Below are positions 24,203-35,507 of a stretch of DNA of 64,000 bases, piece after piece (positions within the stretch are counted from its first letter, which is position 1; every line of letters starts with the position of its first letter). The position numbers and the translations under genes are program-made. The notes beneath the pieces are model-generated. The model was not told the DNA's origin and ran no database searches. It saw nothing but the letters and a program-made list of their open reading frames with translations. The stretch comes from Spisula solida (Eukaryota; Mollusca; Bivalvia; Venerida; Mactridae): NCBI GenBank assembly GCA_947247005.1, contig OX365948.1, forward strand, positions 53,861,401 through 53,925,400, written 5' to 3'.

Positions 24203-24366
24203 CACAGGAACATGTTTATAAAAAAAATGAAAAAGAAAATTGAGAAAAAAATTCAGTAGGCCTACTGTAAAGCCGGTATCAACAAAATATATTTTAATAG
24301 ATCTACTGATTTTTTTTTCATTTTTTTTTTAATTTTTCAGTTTTTTATGTTATGCAAGTTCCTGTG
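24203..24366. mobile_element. MITE family S7, copy 3
   Basis: CACAGGAACATG...TTATGCAAGTTCCTGTG, with GTTGGAG duplicated exactly at 24196-24202 and 24367-24373. Core AGTAGGCCTACTG is palindromic. 164 bp. Confidence 0.85.
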
Positions 24367-24373
24367 GTTGGAG

Positions 24374-25524
24374 TAACGTAGGTGAAGGCCAAATCTCTAC
24401 TCGACCTTCTGACACTAACTCGATCGTCACTCCAGCTACACTTGAAGCTCCCTTCGGTTTAAGTGTAAATCGAGTTGGAGTGGAGGGCTGACGTGTGAAT
24501 CAGCATGGGTCTTAGTCGCACCACCAGAGGACAGGTTGTAATATGGCCCCCAACAGGGAACATGGGCGCCCAACGGGAAACATGATGTTCATGTGTTATT
24601 GCATCGAGAAAACTAAACATATTGAAGGCGAGTATAGATACGAGCTACATGAAATGAAATGGGCCTTTACTTCCCTACCGTATTGAAGAAAACACATGTT
24701 AAAAATCGTCTCTAGAAAACTAAAGTGTTGTTTGATAAAAAAGCCCGTATCTCAACTAATGAGATAAAACTCCTACGCTATCTTACGAAAGATTGATACA
24801 CCTATGATGTAAGAGTATGAATGAAAAAAACGTGTGATATGTCTGTTAATACACGGGAAGATTCGTTACTCAGATATGTACGAATAATGTATGTTTTTAC
24901 GTGTTTTATATCCGTGTAGACATCAACAGAATAAGAGAAATCATTATAACATGCTATTATTTTGGCTGGTAAAGTGTGTGCAATATGTTTGAAGATGGGA
25001 GAAGAGATTTCTGTCAAGGTATTGATAGCGCTGCAGTAAAATCATGATTTTACGAGAACTTGTTTATCATGCTTTTCCTATTTACTCCATAATCACGATT
25101 TCTTGCTGCGTCACGGCATATAAAAGATGGCTTGTTTTAAAATACAATTGCATCTGTTATGTTAGCGAACTTCACGGAAGCCCGGTCGAGACATTAGCAC
25201 CACGTCATTAGTATAGTTCTGTACTTCGTCATCAAGCTGAAATTTGCAAGTCGCACATTCGTTAAATTGAAATCGTGTAGTCGAGAAAGTGAAATTGCGC
25301 ATTTATGAAGTTGCAATTGTGTATTCGCAAAGTTTGGAAATCAGAATCCCATGAATTGGAAATCACGAAGCAGTAATTGTTGAAAAATGCCTCAAACGGT
25401 GTTTCTTTAAGAAATACAATGAACATCGAATGCGAATCTGTTTCTTATGTTAGCTTGTCAACTTTGCCATGATACTAAGATGGTACCAATGACTTATCAA
25501 TAGATAAACCCGAGGATGGGACTG
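24374..25524. other. No recognisable gene
   Basis: 24420-24500 has weak inverted CTCGAT/CACTCCA blocks; the rest is unremarkable AT-rich sequence. Confidence 0.35.
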
Positions 25525-25605
25525 TGAAGTTGTGATCTAACCCCGCGATCACCAAGGTTCGAACTCATGACCGGCGTTCATGCAATAGGCTCTCCACATC
25601 ATGAA
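25525..25605 (-). repeat. tRNA-derived SINE-like piece
   Basis: On the minus strand: GGAGAGCCTATTGCATGAAC (A-box-like), then CCGGTCATGAGTTCGAACCT (B-box GAGTTCGAACC). Order and spacing fit a tRNA-derived SINE head. The cloverleaf is degenerate, so a functional tRNA is unlikely. Confidence 0.45.
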
Positions 25606-25910
25606 AACTTTATATAGGCCTTACGTAGTACTATTGTATTAATCACCAATTCATTTCCTCTTCAATTTTGTGATTTAATGAACTTTATTAATTAATTATA
25701 TCCGAATGAAGTACAAACGAGACATCCACTGTTTGATTAAAATCGATTTCTCCCATTTGTTAATTACTTTACTGGTTTTTAAATGCCACTCTTCATTTCT
25801 CGCAATCATCATATTGCATGTGAGATACAGACAACATGGAAAAATGAAAACAAACATGCAAAATTGGCAGAAAGTTCCTGCACCTCTTACGTAAACAAGC
25901 ACGGTGTATA

Positions 25911-26118
25911 TAGTCCTGTTAGGATAGGAGTAAACATGTAGTGACGCAGTTGTCACGTCCATTATTATGGTGTAAAACCAATTAAAGGCTTCTACATCCA
26001 GACGTGTTCAATACTAAATTCAAATACAATATTCGCTCTACCTGTTCAGTCAATGGTTGTAATATTTTGTGAACACATAAACGACTACGTCACTCTCACA
26101 TTATCCTAACTGGACTAG
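25911..26118 (-). mobile_element. MITE family T, copy 1 (inverted)
   Basis: Ends TATAGTCCTGTTAGGATAG and ATTATCCTAACTGGACTAGT are inverse. Internal CAATGGTTGT and GACTACGTCACTCTCACA match, in inverse, the copies at 36186-36396 and 61821-62033. The most diverged of the three. Confidence 0.65.
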
Positions 26119-26519
26119 TACATGTTTAAAATATGAACAATGTTAGAATTACATACCTCACGGCTCGATTTATTCCCCATTTTAAAATCCAAGTTTTAAA
26201 CAAACACTACGCGTGGAATTTTTGTTACTCAATCAAATAGAATCATGATGAAATTCAGAACAGACTGCGCTGAGGCTCATTACAGAGATCTCATAAGACT
26301 TGGTGCCCGTAAAACACAACACAAGAAAGATGCTGATATATTATGATCGGGTAAACAGAACGTAAGCTTGGCATACGTATGGTGTAGACTATTTGATCTA
26401 CCGATCTACCAAACTCTAGCTACACAGAACTATTGGTACTTCCAGAAAATGAGTGATGCACGGGTGGGGTGGTTGAATGTATCACTCAGGTAGATATAAA
26501 TAGACGCAACAAATTGTTC

Positions 26520-27066
26520 GTATATATACCGTAAACGTATTAACATTCGCGGTGGATTGATTTTCGTTGATTTTCGTTGATTTTCGTTGATTTCGTTGAT
26601 TTTCGTTGATTTTCGTTAATTTCGTTGATTTTCGTTGATTTTCGTTAATTTCGTGGATGACCTAGATCGCGAAATTAAATCCCCTTCAATATGCTGGCTT
26701 AGAATAAGAAGGTCGTAAGTACTACTCATGCATGTTTAAAATCTGCATCTCAATGCGCTTCTTATGAGTATTTTTTTCATGAAAATCATAAGTGGTCATG
26801 TTGACCAAAATGAAGTTTAAAAAGCTTGTTTTTCCATAAGTAAAGAGTTGTTTTTAGACAGTTTTTCTCGTTTTCTCAAAATATTGAGAGAAATATACAC
26901 ACGACCTTCTAATTCTAAGCCAGCGAGTGTTTGACCTCAAAATTATGTAACAAGAGGTGTTTCGTCCACGAATTTAAGAAATCACCATTTAATTACCAGT
27001 AATTACCGTTTTACTAAAATCGGCGAAATTTAATACCCGCGAAATTTACAGATTTTACAGTATACT
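26520..27066. mobile_element. CGCGAA fold-back element with internal 10-bp tandem repeat
   Basis: The left end TATATACCGTAAACGTATTA ACATTCGCGG and the right end on the other strand GTATACTGTAAAATCTGTAA ATTTCGCGGG are related. Just inside the left end is a run of about 10 units of TTGATTTTCG (26555-26655). Elements with terminal repeats and an internal simple array are known from bivalves and insects; assignment to a named family is not made. Confidence 0.5.
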
Positions 27067-27770
27067 TTTGTATATACAATGTATATACTTAAGTTGTTGT
27101 TTAGATATAATGATGGTCCAGAAATTGTTACTAGGAGTTCAATAGAAAGTCAAATCTAATTGGATAGTTCAAGCAGAGTAAACACACTCCGTCTGGCTCT
27201 CTCAAGTTTTTGGAAGCTGTTTTATTGTAAATGATACATGGATAATTACAGAATGTGTATAGATAGGATATGATGTTATAAAAAAATGTTTTCAGTCCCA
27301 TTGGTCAACAGTATTTCAGTCATATGCTGGGAGACTACTACCCTGTCACATTATCCCTGGCACCGGGTGAACTAGCAGTTACCTGGCCGGAACTAACTAC
27401 GCAACTAACTATGCTGAGCGCCAAGAAAGGGTGAAATACAAGTTAAAGTAAAACCCATGTGAACATTATACAATTAATACAACAAACAGTCGTGTTTACA
27501 AGTAATATAAATTCAGTGTTATTCGTGGGAAAATGATTTCGCCAATGAAATGGAGAACGAAATCGAATCCCTGCGAATCAATCCTTATAAACGTCACATT
27601 ATCAACATCCAAGAAATTTGATACTCATTAAAATGGTACTAATTACATTATCAAAACATATATTAGTACCGTTAACATCGCATACCATGACAGTTTATGC
27701 CAATCATGCAACTCAGAAAGAAGTTCGGATGAAATTCAATTCACAATTTGACAGTTTTTGGAACCATGCT
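27067..27770. other. No recognisable feature
   Basis: AT-rich, no support for a gene. Confidence 0.35.
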
Positions 27771-27778
27771 GTTTGTTC

Positions 27779-27912
27779 CACATGTAACAGTATCATTAAT
27801 AAAGAGTAAACAAAACATTGTTTTTATAAAATTTTTAATACCGGTATCTTAGATAACATAAATTTTATAAAATATTTTTTTTCACTTTTTATCAATTATA
27901 CAGTTACCTGTG
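27779..27912. mobile_element. hAT-like MITE, family H8, copy 2
   Basis: CACATGTAACAGTATCATTA at the left, inverse ...ATACAGTTACCTGTG at the right, with a perfect 8-bp duplication GTTTGTTC (27771-27778 and 27913-27920). 134 bp; the interior is A/T-rich with TCTTAGATAAC, shared with copy 1. Confidence 0.88.
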
Positions 27913-27989
27913 GTTTGTTCTGTTATTATCTTCACAATATAGACTCCGTTACCTCAAAATAACCAAGTTGAAGGTACGAGCAATGTGTG

Positions 27990-28700
27990 TAACTCCAGTC
28001 GCAGCAAATAGAGAAGAGTCACGCGGAGCAGAAACACACGTCACTCGATGGCACAGCACAGGGTGCAGCATAAAACTATCAGTCTTGAGCAGCTCGAACA
28101 GATCATCACTGAGAAGTTAAGCTCAACATGGAGTAGAGCACAGAACACAAAACACAAAACAGCACAGCACAAAGCAACATTAGAAACGCGAACAGCTCGA
28201 TTCTGAACAATTCAGCACAGCACAGAATACAGCACAGCGAAGAGCTGCTTAATTACAGCACAGAGCACAGAACATAGCACAGAACACAGCACAGAGAATA
28301 GCCGTTCAATTACAGCACAGAGCACAGAACATAGCACAGAACACAGCACAGAGAATAGCCGTTCAATTACAACACAGAGCACAGAACATAGCACAGAGAA
28401 TAGCCGTTCAATTACAGCACAGAGCACAGAACATAGCACAGAACACAGCACAGAGAATAGCCGTTCAATTACAGCACAGAGCACAGAACATAGCACATAA
28501 CACAGCACAGAGAATAGCCGTTCAATTACAACACAGAGCACAGAACATAGCACAGAACACAGCACAGAGAATAGCCGTTCAATTACAGCACAGATCACAG
28601 CACAACACAGCACAGAGAATAGCCGTTCAATTACAACACAGAGCACAGCACAACACAGAACACATCACAGAGCACGGAGAAGAGTAGGACAGAGAAGAAC
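27990..28700. repeat. 57-bp minisatellite in ACAGCAC-rich tract
   Basis: The core 28240-28650 repeats CAGAGAATAGCCGTTCAATT ACAGCACAGAGCACAGAACA TAGCACAGAACACAGCA with deletions of 5-11 bp units. Flanks (27990-28240, 28650-28700) are degenerate CACAGCA-type. The unit is 19 codons, giving a 144-codon minus-strand frame (28212-28646) of repeats like AVIERLFSVLCSVLCSVLC. I regard that frame as a by-product; no promoter, Kozak or splice support is visible. Confidence 0.9.
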
Positions 28701-29380
28701 TTCTCAAATACAGCAAATACCAATGATATTTAGGCTTTACATGGTTCCAAGGCCATGCCGTTTAGTTGTCAACAATTTGGAAAGACATAACAACAGGCAT
28801 GATTAGTGTAATACGAAACGAATTGCTTCAACTACTTCAACTCTGTCTCTGAAGCTGTTTAATATATTACATTACGTTAATATTAAATTACAATTTATAC
28901 AAGCGAATGCTGTAATGGATTAGTGATATATTATTTGATTCCTTCACACCGCGACACTGTCATTAAACAGCGGTATACCATGATGTGTTTCTGATTTCAC
29001 GAATCTCTATATATATTTGTTGTATCATGAATTATCTCACCAGCTCTCACAGCTGGCGACCAGAGAATTAATTCAAAATTCATTTCAATGGCATTATATT
29101 TCAAACCTGCATTAGCATAAATTGGTGTAGATTTCGTATATAAAGGTTGTGCATACTTTAAGATAGTCTACGGATTTGCTGCAGTACTCAAGTACACTCA
29201 CACTATATAGTATATACAGAGACATTGTACTAGGTTCAGCTTCCTTACGATGCACAACTAACTAACATCACTGTCTCACAGTTCTTAGATGACCGACCAG
29301 TGGTTTGGGAGGTTTATTTGGGTTTAATGCCTTTTCTCAACAGTTTTTCCGTTATATACGGCGACAGATACGCCTAACCA
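28701..29380. other. No recognisable feature
   Basis: AT-rich spacer. Confidence 0.35.
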
Positions 29381-29463
29381 GCCTTGCGTTCAAGGAAAAA
29401 TAACGAAACGTTTTGTACCAGGTACGATACGTGCGTCACGTTATTTTTCCCTGAACGCAAGGC
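29381..29463. repeat. 83-bp hairpin element
   Basis: Arms 29381-29405 (GCCTTGCGTTCAAGGAAAAA TAACG) and 29439-29463 pair with one mismatch around a 33-nt centre. Miniature inverted-repeat element; no target duplication seen. Confidence 0.7.
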
Positions 29464-30140
29464 AGTTTTCATGGACGATATCCTAGCCCGTACTTCTTTA
29501 CACGTCCACAAGAAACCAACAACTTCTCAAGTGGAAGATGTTTTCTAATTTTCATGGAAGGGTATGACTAATTTAAAATTTTAAAACTGATAACGGTCTG
29601 TGAAAACGGGTTCCACGTATTTATATATGCCAGTCATAAAATATATCTAATCAACATCAACAATCATCGAATGCGATATGATCGATTTATGTATTTTCTT
29701 ATCTGATTTTTGAGGGGGCGTGCATATTTTGCTGTCTGTGCTGTGTTAGTAAGAATGAATCATGACATTCACGTCTCATGCACACTTCGTTTTTATATTC
29801 CGATGTTGCATGATCTAGAACACAATCAGCATACTAGTATTGTATTTGTATACAATGTTTTTTAATCTAAATTAACGTTACTAAGAATAACTGCAGCATT
29901 TACTAAGCTAAAATATTTTTTAAAAAAATTACCGGTAGTTTCTATCAGGATTTTTATATAGACTAGGTCCTGTTTCTATGAAACTAAGGGAGGCAACTCG
30001 TAATTAAATGTGATATTGTTGTCAACAGTTGCTTCCCTTGTCATGATGCTCAACTTTAGGATATATAACGAAATGGGGTTCGACTCGATTTTCCAGTGAA
30101 ATACTTTTTTCATGTAGCAGAAGATATCAAACCCACTCAC

Positions 30141-30255
30141 CTGTGAAATAGCAGACGACATATCCGCTGTGCTGACGTCATCTGTAATGTCATCGAAGTC
30201 ATCAATATAGGAACAATCCTCCTCGTACGCGCGTGGTGCAGCACCAATTTCAAAA
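30141..30255 (-). CDS. Candidate internal protein-coding exon, gene unknown
   Basis: This 115-bp stretch on the minus strand is bounded by a good 3' splice site (GTTATTTTTCAG before 30255) and a good 5' splice site (CAG/GTGAGT after 30141). It reads open in one frame as one leftover base plus 38 codons, ending on a codon boundary: incoming phase split, outgoing phase 0. The peptide starts FEIGAAPR and continues AYEEDCSYIDDFDDITDDVS, then ends ...ADMSSAISQ, so it is strongly acidic. Base composition is richer in G+C and more codon-like than the surrounding AT-rich DNA. I do not recognise the protein, and I found no partner exons nearby with similar confidence, so introns would have to be long. 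Alternative: a chance open stretch or a pseudo-exon. The frame stays open for 97 codons in genomic sequence (29976-30269), but the parts outside the splice sites look intronic. Confidence 0.45.
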
Positions 30256-30703
30256 CTGAAAAATAACAAATGTAGAGCATGAACTACATGTATAGCATAT
30301 GAAGCGAAATTCTGTCTATTATGCGGACTAATTGAAAAAAAAATAACGACAACAACAAAAGATCAACATCAGCAACAGCTTGTTGTTAAACACGGTTTGG
30401 TGGAACGATGGCCAACCTACAGTTCTATGAACACTCGAAACTACTAACATTGTTCAACCGTTACATTCGAGCTGATACATATACATACTAGTAATAAAAG
30501 ATTTGCTCTGACATGAAGAGGGGGAATATTTCAGTGCCACAGACGTCTTTGATCTACAGTAAGCTCTATTGACGTCACCAAAATGAAGTTTCGTTTTGGG
30601 AATTAGGGTGACTTGACGTCATAAATGCTTTGATTCTAGAGATACTGCAAGGCTGTTTTCTGAACAATGCGATAAACTAACAGTACAGAACAAGACAGAA
30701 TGT
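30256..30703. other. No recognisable feature
   Basis: Presumed intron or intergenic sequence; nothing recognised. Confidence 0.3.
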
Positions 30704-30711
30704 TTTCTCGA

Positions 30712-31213
30712 CAGGGGTGGGCCGATGCACCGAAATATCGATGCATTGCGATTCCGAGTGTCCCGATAGTATGGATCGATAGTAAAAGTCTCGATCCGAT
30801 TACTATCGCCGATAGTTAGCTCAACTATCGATAGTTACGATAGTTTCCTTTTTATAAATAAAGTTTATTATTAATTTAAAACAACTTCCGTTTTCGTTAA
30901 AAAAAACTAATTGTAAATAACCACACGCATCAAAACAGCCACAATGGACCAATATCGCCTTAATTTGATTAATCTATTTCTGTCAAATTCATTTTAAATC
31001 ATTTCCACAAATTAGATTTGTATGTTGTACAACTGAGGGATATCTTACACAGTGCACATTTGCATTTACTAGTTAATCTCTGATTTTTCAAATCTTAATA
31101 CTTTTTGCAATAGTATCGCAATAGTTTCCAGCAACGCAACAGTATCGCAATAGTACTTTCAGCAATAGCCATAGTATTGCAATAGTCAAAATTAGACTCA
31201 ATAGTCACCCCTT
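30712..31213. mobile_element. hAT-like non-autonomous element with repetitive ends
   Basis: The left end CAGGGGTGGGCCGATG and right end CACCCCTT form short hAT-style termini. Flanking 8-mers TTTCTCGA (30704-30711) and ATTCTCGT (31214-31221) match at 6 of 8. Inside the left end are many ATCGATAGT-type blocks (30735-30850), and inside the right end GCAATAGTATC-type blocks (31100-31205). The centre is AT-rich. No transposase frame. Confidence 0.6.
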
Positions 31214-31599
31214 ATTCTCGTATACTTTTATTTCATCAGTAATAAGGATGAAACAGCCATTTCATTTACAACGCCGCAACTACAATAGTAGAATCAAAGA
31301 GCTATGCGGAGCGTAGTAAAACAAACCGACGTGGGAATCTGTAAAGATAAAAGCCTAATTGCTTATCAGACAATAGCATACCAGTAATAAGTAGACTGCT
31401 TGATAATTCCAGTATTCTGAGATCTAACCACAGGTGGAGATGACAAATATAATAATCTTAGGGAGAAATAACCCAGAAGGTATACTATAACAATAAGATT
31501 ACGTTACTTTTTATCTAAATGAAATAATCTGAATATATAGTGCGGAGATATGAACCTGACCCCCGAACACGCGATTAGCATAATTTAACAGTTTAAATA

Positions 31600-31800
31600 A
31601 TCGATTATTCAGGTCAGTCACTTGTTTACATGACATTGCGTACATCCACATTGCATTTTCTCTTATTAATGTCATATTTGATAGATATTACATATGTATA
31701 AGTATGTGGGTGAGTGAATAAGGTATTGGTTTTCACCTTCCTTTTCTACAAATAAAATGTTAAAACAATAAAAATACAATTTTATATGATATTGCAACGA
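31600..31800. mobile_element. MITE family R, truncated copy
   Basis: Starts GATTATTCAGGTCAGTCACT TGTTTACA and continues with TTCTCTTATTAATGTC, AATAAGGTATTGGTTTTCAC and AAAACAATAAAAATA, in the order of the copy at 60.9-61.09 kb read on the other strand. It diverges before the second terminus. Confidence 0.6.
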
Positions 31801-32177
31801 TTGCGAACGAGCACAGAGTGTACTATAAACACAAATCTAAAGGACTGCTAATGCACGATTTGCTCGTGGAAATCGTGGAATTTGATATATTCTGCAAACG
31901 AAGGTCATGATCAAGTTAATGTCTCCGCACCATACGGAGATGTATGTCACAGAGCTCTTTCTCTGAACTAATGAGATAGTTACACGATACCCCTGGAAAC
32001 AACATCTCGTTTTGTTTTCTTAACCAAACAATTAATACAGGATGTAATTAAATTTCACCGCAAATAAAAAACAATTGCAGTGTTTCAAAATAATCATTAT
32101 GTGTTTGCAAATACGAGAACTATGTCAAGGAATCTACTTTTTATAGTTTTGCATGATGCCTTGTTTTAGTTTCACTG

Positions 32178-32302
32178 ACTGAGGCGGCAGACTTTCAGGA
32201 CGGGATGCCGTGTTTTCAGTGCTGTGTGTGTCTTTAATGTTTTCTGTGCTCGGCTGGTTAAGTTGAGTGCTGCCTTCCTTGTCTGACTTAATATAATCGT
32301 TT
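32178..32302 (+). repeat. Dispersed repeat family X, reference copy
   Basis: Contains GAGGCGGCAGACTTTCAGGA, CGGGATGCCGTGTTTTCAGT, TTTCTGTGCTCGGCTGGTTA, AGTTGAGTGCTGCCTTCCTT and GACTTAATATAATCG. Same order as at 4540-4735 and, inverted, 9452-9552. Confidence 0.75.
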
Positions 32303-32880
32303 TGGTCACATTCGCCATACGAGCTCTGTACGATTAATTTTGGCGAACTTGTACGGTGTCTGTACGAGCTGTGACCAGGCGCTGATATTGTACAGAAAAC
32401 GTTAGGATTCTAAAAGTGGACTCTTAATCGTATGGACAGTAAAATATTTTTGTGAACCTGGCATTACTGCCGGTTTTATTAGCAATTCCATTCATTAATT
32501 TAGGAAACCGATTGGGTTGCCTCCTATTGACTATTGGTTAAGTAATCCGCTTGGGATGTTTTGCGACAAGAATCCGATACGGTCATTTGGATATCCCTTA
32601 TCTAGTAATATATATTCTATTATTTGTTTGTCGAATATCATACTCAAAGGATAAAAACAAAGGCTTTGTGCATGAGAATGTGTCCATGGTGAATACTCGT
32701 ATCGTGACGTCAGAAATATTGAGTGACACGTGACGAAATTTATTCAAAACCCTGAATTCACCAGGAACTCAATCAATCAATTCATTATCGCATTAATCAC
32801 GTAGTTATGCTAAATTCTATGGTCGTATTATGTGAATTAATGACTTCTCCCCAAACAGTTCGGTTCTATTCAATATCAAT

Positions 32881-32953
32881 CTGATCACCTCGGCCTTTAT
32901 GCATTGCAATGTTTTACCTGAGACAAACGGAAATGGCCGAGCTTTCACGATTG
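32881..32953 (+). repeat. Dispersed repeat family Y, reference copy
   Basis: CTGATCACCTCGGCCTTTAT GCATTGCAATG at one end; AAACGGAAATGGCCGAGCTT TCACGATTG at the other. The CTCGGCC/GGCCGAG pair could form a stem. The minus strand near 40817-40845 carries the second half as a fragment. Confidence 0.65.
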
Positions 32954-32956
32954 ATT

Positions 32957-33234
32957 CAATATCACGTCAGTTGTCATTGATTTAGAATCAGCATGATTGA
33001 CAGTACATGAAGGCAGGGTCAAATATCCAATAAACATGCCAAACTTGATCTGTTTTCAGAATTTTTTATAAGGCACCCAAGAGAAATAATTCGAGACTTT
33101 ATGATGCGCTGAAATGTTTTATTTTGAATTTATAAGGAACAATATTGGAATCAATTTGCACAATAACCGTCAATGTTAAGTGAAATGAAAAGATGTTACT
33201 AAATGTTTTTTTCGCCATGAAACACTCAGTTGAG
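32957..33234. other. No recognisable feature
   Basis: Short spacer. Confidence 0.35.
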
Positions 33235-33500
33235 TATTTGAGTTATCGCACTCCTTTCCTCTCGTGCAGTTTTGCAGTTATCGCACTCTTTTCCTCCCGT
33301 GCAGTATTGCAGTCATCGCACTCTTTTCCTCCCGTGCAGTATTGCAGTTATCGCACTCCTTTCCTCCCGTGCAGTATTGCAGTCATCGCACTCTTTTCCT
33401 CCCGTGCAGTATTGCAGTTATCGCACTCTTTTCCTCCCATGCAGTAGTAATTATTGCACTCTTTTCCAGTGCAGTATTGCAGTTATCGCACTCATTTTTG
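33235..33500. repeat. 35-bp minisatellite, about 7 copies
   Basis: TATTGCAGTTATCGCACTCT TTTCCTCCCGTGCAG repeated, with ATCGCACTC or TCATCGCACTC alternating. The three overlapping plus-strand frames reading through it are by-products. Confidence 0.93.
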
Positions 33501-33584
33501 TCGTAACTATGCATCATACACTAGTGACATTATAATGTTTTTATGTACTATGTTCCTTGAGGCATTAATGTATTATTATACATG

Positions 33585-33764
33585 TACAGTCAGAACTCGA
33601 TACAACGACGCTGTTCGTTTCCAAAAAAAATGTCGTTGTAACGAATATATGTCAGTATACTGAATTGATACAAAGAGCATTTTAATACTTTTGTCCCCAA
33701 ATATGATGTCGCTATAATGAATTTGTCAGTATATCGGGTGTCGTTATATCGAGTCCTGAATGTA
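33585..33764. mobile_element. pogo/Tigger-like MITE
   Basis: Left end TACAGTCAGAACTCGATACA ACGAC; right end on the other strand TACATTCAGGACTCGATATA ACGAC. ACTCGATATAACGAC-type termini with TA flanks are typical of pogo-derived elements. 180 bp. Confidence 0.68.
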
Positions 33765-33824
33765 TACAATTCTGAGACTTTAGTGTTTGCTGCCCGGAAC
33801 ATAACGCACACTAGTACATATACG

Positions 33825-33998
33825 CACAGGAACTTGGATTTTTTTTCACTAGGCCTACTTTACTACTAAAATATAGACTGTCTATATTTTAATAGTACAG
33901 TAGGTCTAGTGAAAAAAAAAAGTTTTCAATTTTTTTTTTCTTTTTTTTTTCATTTTTTTTTCATTTTTTTTTTCAAATTATAAATGCAAGTTCCTGTG
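33825..33998. mobile_element. MITE family S7, copy 4
   Basis: CACAGGAACTTGGATT at the left, with the inner A-rich part deleted, and full ATAAATGCAAGTTCCTGTG at the right; core CACTAGGCCTACTTTACTAC. Flanks ATATACG (33818-33824) and ATATACT (33999-34005) match at 6 of 7. Confidence 0.83.
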
Positions 33999-34149
33999 AT
34001 ATACTGTACAATGTAGTTGATCGTAAAATCGGTCTTTCACTGAAACTCTTTTATGAAATTCCCCAATTATATATAAAATTATGATATTGTGGACGTCATA
34101 TGGGCCAAATTGCCATTATGCTTTTTCCATTTTATGTACTAGTGTTCTT

Positions 34150-34262
34150 GTCAACTGTTTATTGTTGAGGATCTCATGGAAGATTGCCATTTAATTTAAT
34201 TGTCAAACGAGTTTCCTCGTAAAATAAAGTCTTTATTATTATTATTAGTAGTAGTAGTAGTA
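34150..34262 (+). mobile_element. Truncated retroposon 3' end with (ATT)n(AGT)n tail
   Basis: TCAACTGTTTATTGTTGAGG...AATAAAGTCTTTATTATTAT. It matches the stretch at 40010-40125 (TTTTACTGTTGAGGGCC...AATAAAGTCTTTATTATTAT). A poly(A)-signal-like AATAAA followed by a trinucleotide tail is usual for non-LTR retrotransposon 3' ends. Confidence 0.55.
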
Positions 34263-34757
34263 AATATCCAACACCTGGGTTTTCTAGTGATCTCCCTAGT
34301 TCAAATAATAGTACGATATCAAAGAACAAACATTGCATGAGAATGTATCATCAACGACGTCTAATTATCACTAATCACCCAACATGATCATGTAGTACGA
34401 TCACAACAGCTTCCATAGTAAACGTTATATCCTCTGTTATGATCGTGAATGATTTACCCTCTCATACACTCATCAAACGATACCAATGTCGCCATGTGTG
34501 GTAGTAAATGTTTTTATTTTGATAAATTAATCAACTATGCCCCTTGATTCACGCAAGAATCGGCTCATCACGAACGCAGACCAGCTCATTTGTGCAGACA
34601 TTCTCTATTATTCATGACGCTGTTTACGTCCAGCGGCAAAAAATCCGCGAATTTTATGTCCACATGGATTACAAAAATGTATATTCAGTAATTCACATAA
34701 ACCTGGAATGTCGCAGTGTCTGAATGTAAGAACGTCCGGCTAATATTCCACAACTTG

Positions 34758-34866
34758 TGAATAACTGTAAAGTCTGAATTATTCGCGAACATTTACCTTC
34801 GCAAACTAGTTGAAATAAGAATTTTGCAAACATTTAGTCCCGCGAAATAAATGCTCTTACAGTATA
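34758..34866. mobile_element. CGCGAA fold-back element
   Basis: AACTGTAAAGTCTGAATTAT TCGCGAAC at left; inverse GTATACTGTAAGAGCATTTA TTTCGCGGG at right. 109 bp with TTCGC/GCGAA blocks. Confidence 0.6.
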
Positions 34867-34968
34867 CATGTATTAAATGTTCCTATTGGCCAGAAAATCA
34901 CCGGTTTTCATACAGAATTGTATCCCGCTCTATATAAATTGGACATGTCATATCAAGCCTGGTACATA

Positions 34969-35090
34969 AGGTATTTATTTTCACCACCGTTTTATCCGAT
35001 TTAAATGTTTTTTAAAACAATAAAAATGCTTTGTTTTAATATTACCTTGTTTGTATACAAGTGACAGATCTGAATAAACGGATTATAATT
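34969..35090 (+). mobile_element. MITE family R, half copy
   Basis: ATAAGGTATTTATTTTCACC... AAAACAATAAAAATG ...TTTGTATACAAGTGACAGAT CTGAATAAACGG: one terminus and the adjacent interior of family R. Confidence 0.6.
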
Positions 35091-35507
35091 ATTTTTGTCC
35101 TTATACAGCTTGCGCCAGCTCGTAACACGTGTGTACAGGGTGTATATACGATATATCGCGCAATATCGTACTATATCGTACGGTATAACATAGGAAATTA
35201 GTCATAATTTGTACTACGTGTATACCTTGTATGTACTATATCGTAATGTATCGTCTTGTATGGACAGGAAGCTTTCTTATTGTATTGTAGTAACCCAAGT
35301 TTACGGTGATTGGCCTAGTTTAACGAGACATTAACAGCCCACATAAACAGTCTGAAAGCTAGAAATGTAGGGTCATTATCGGCACTGTAAACAATGATTG
35401 CATTTGTCAATCTTGTCCGAATGATTTGCTGGGAAATTTATGTGAAACGGATGGCAGATTTGTTGGACAAGAATCATGAAACGTGTAAGGCAAGAAATAG
35501 TAAACAT
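35091..35507. other. No gene seen
   Basis: 35140-35265 has several TATCGTA/TATCGCGCAATATCG blocks; otherwise nothing recognised. Confidence 0.3.

Noticed and set aside
28212..28646. 144-codon Cys/Val/Leu-rich minus-strand open frame, membrane-protein-like
   Set aside because: Produced by the 57-bp minisatellite; no gene signals, and its hydrophobicity follows from the ACAGCAC composition.
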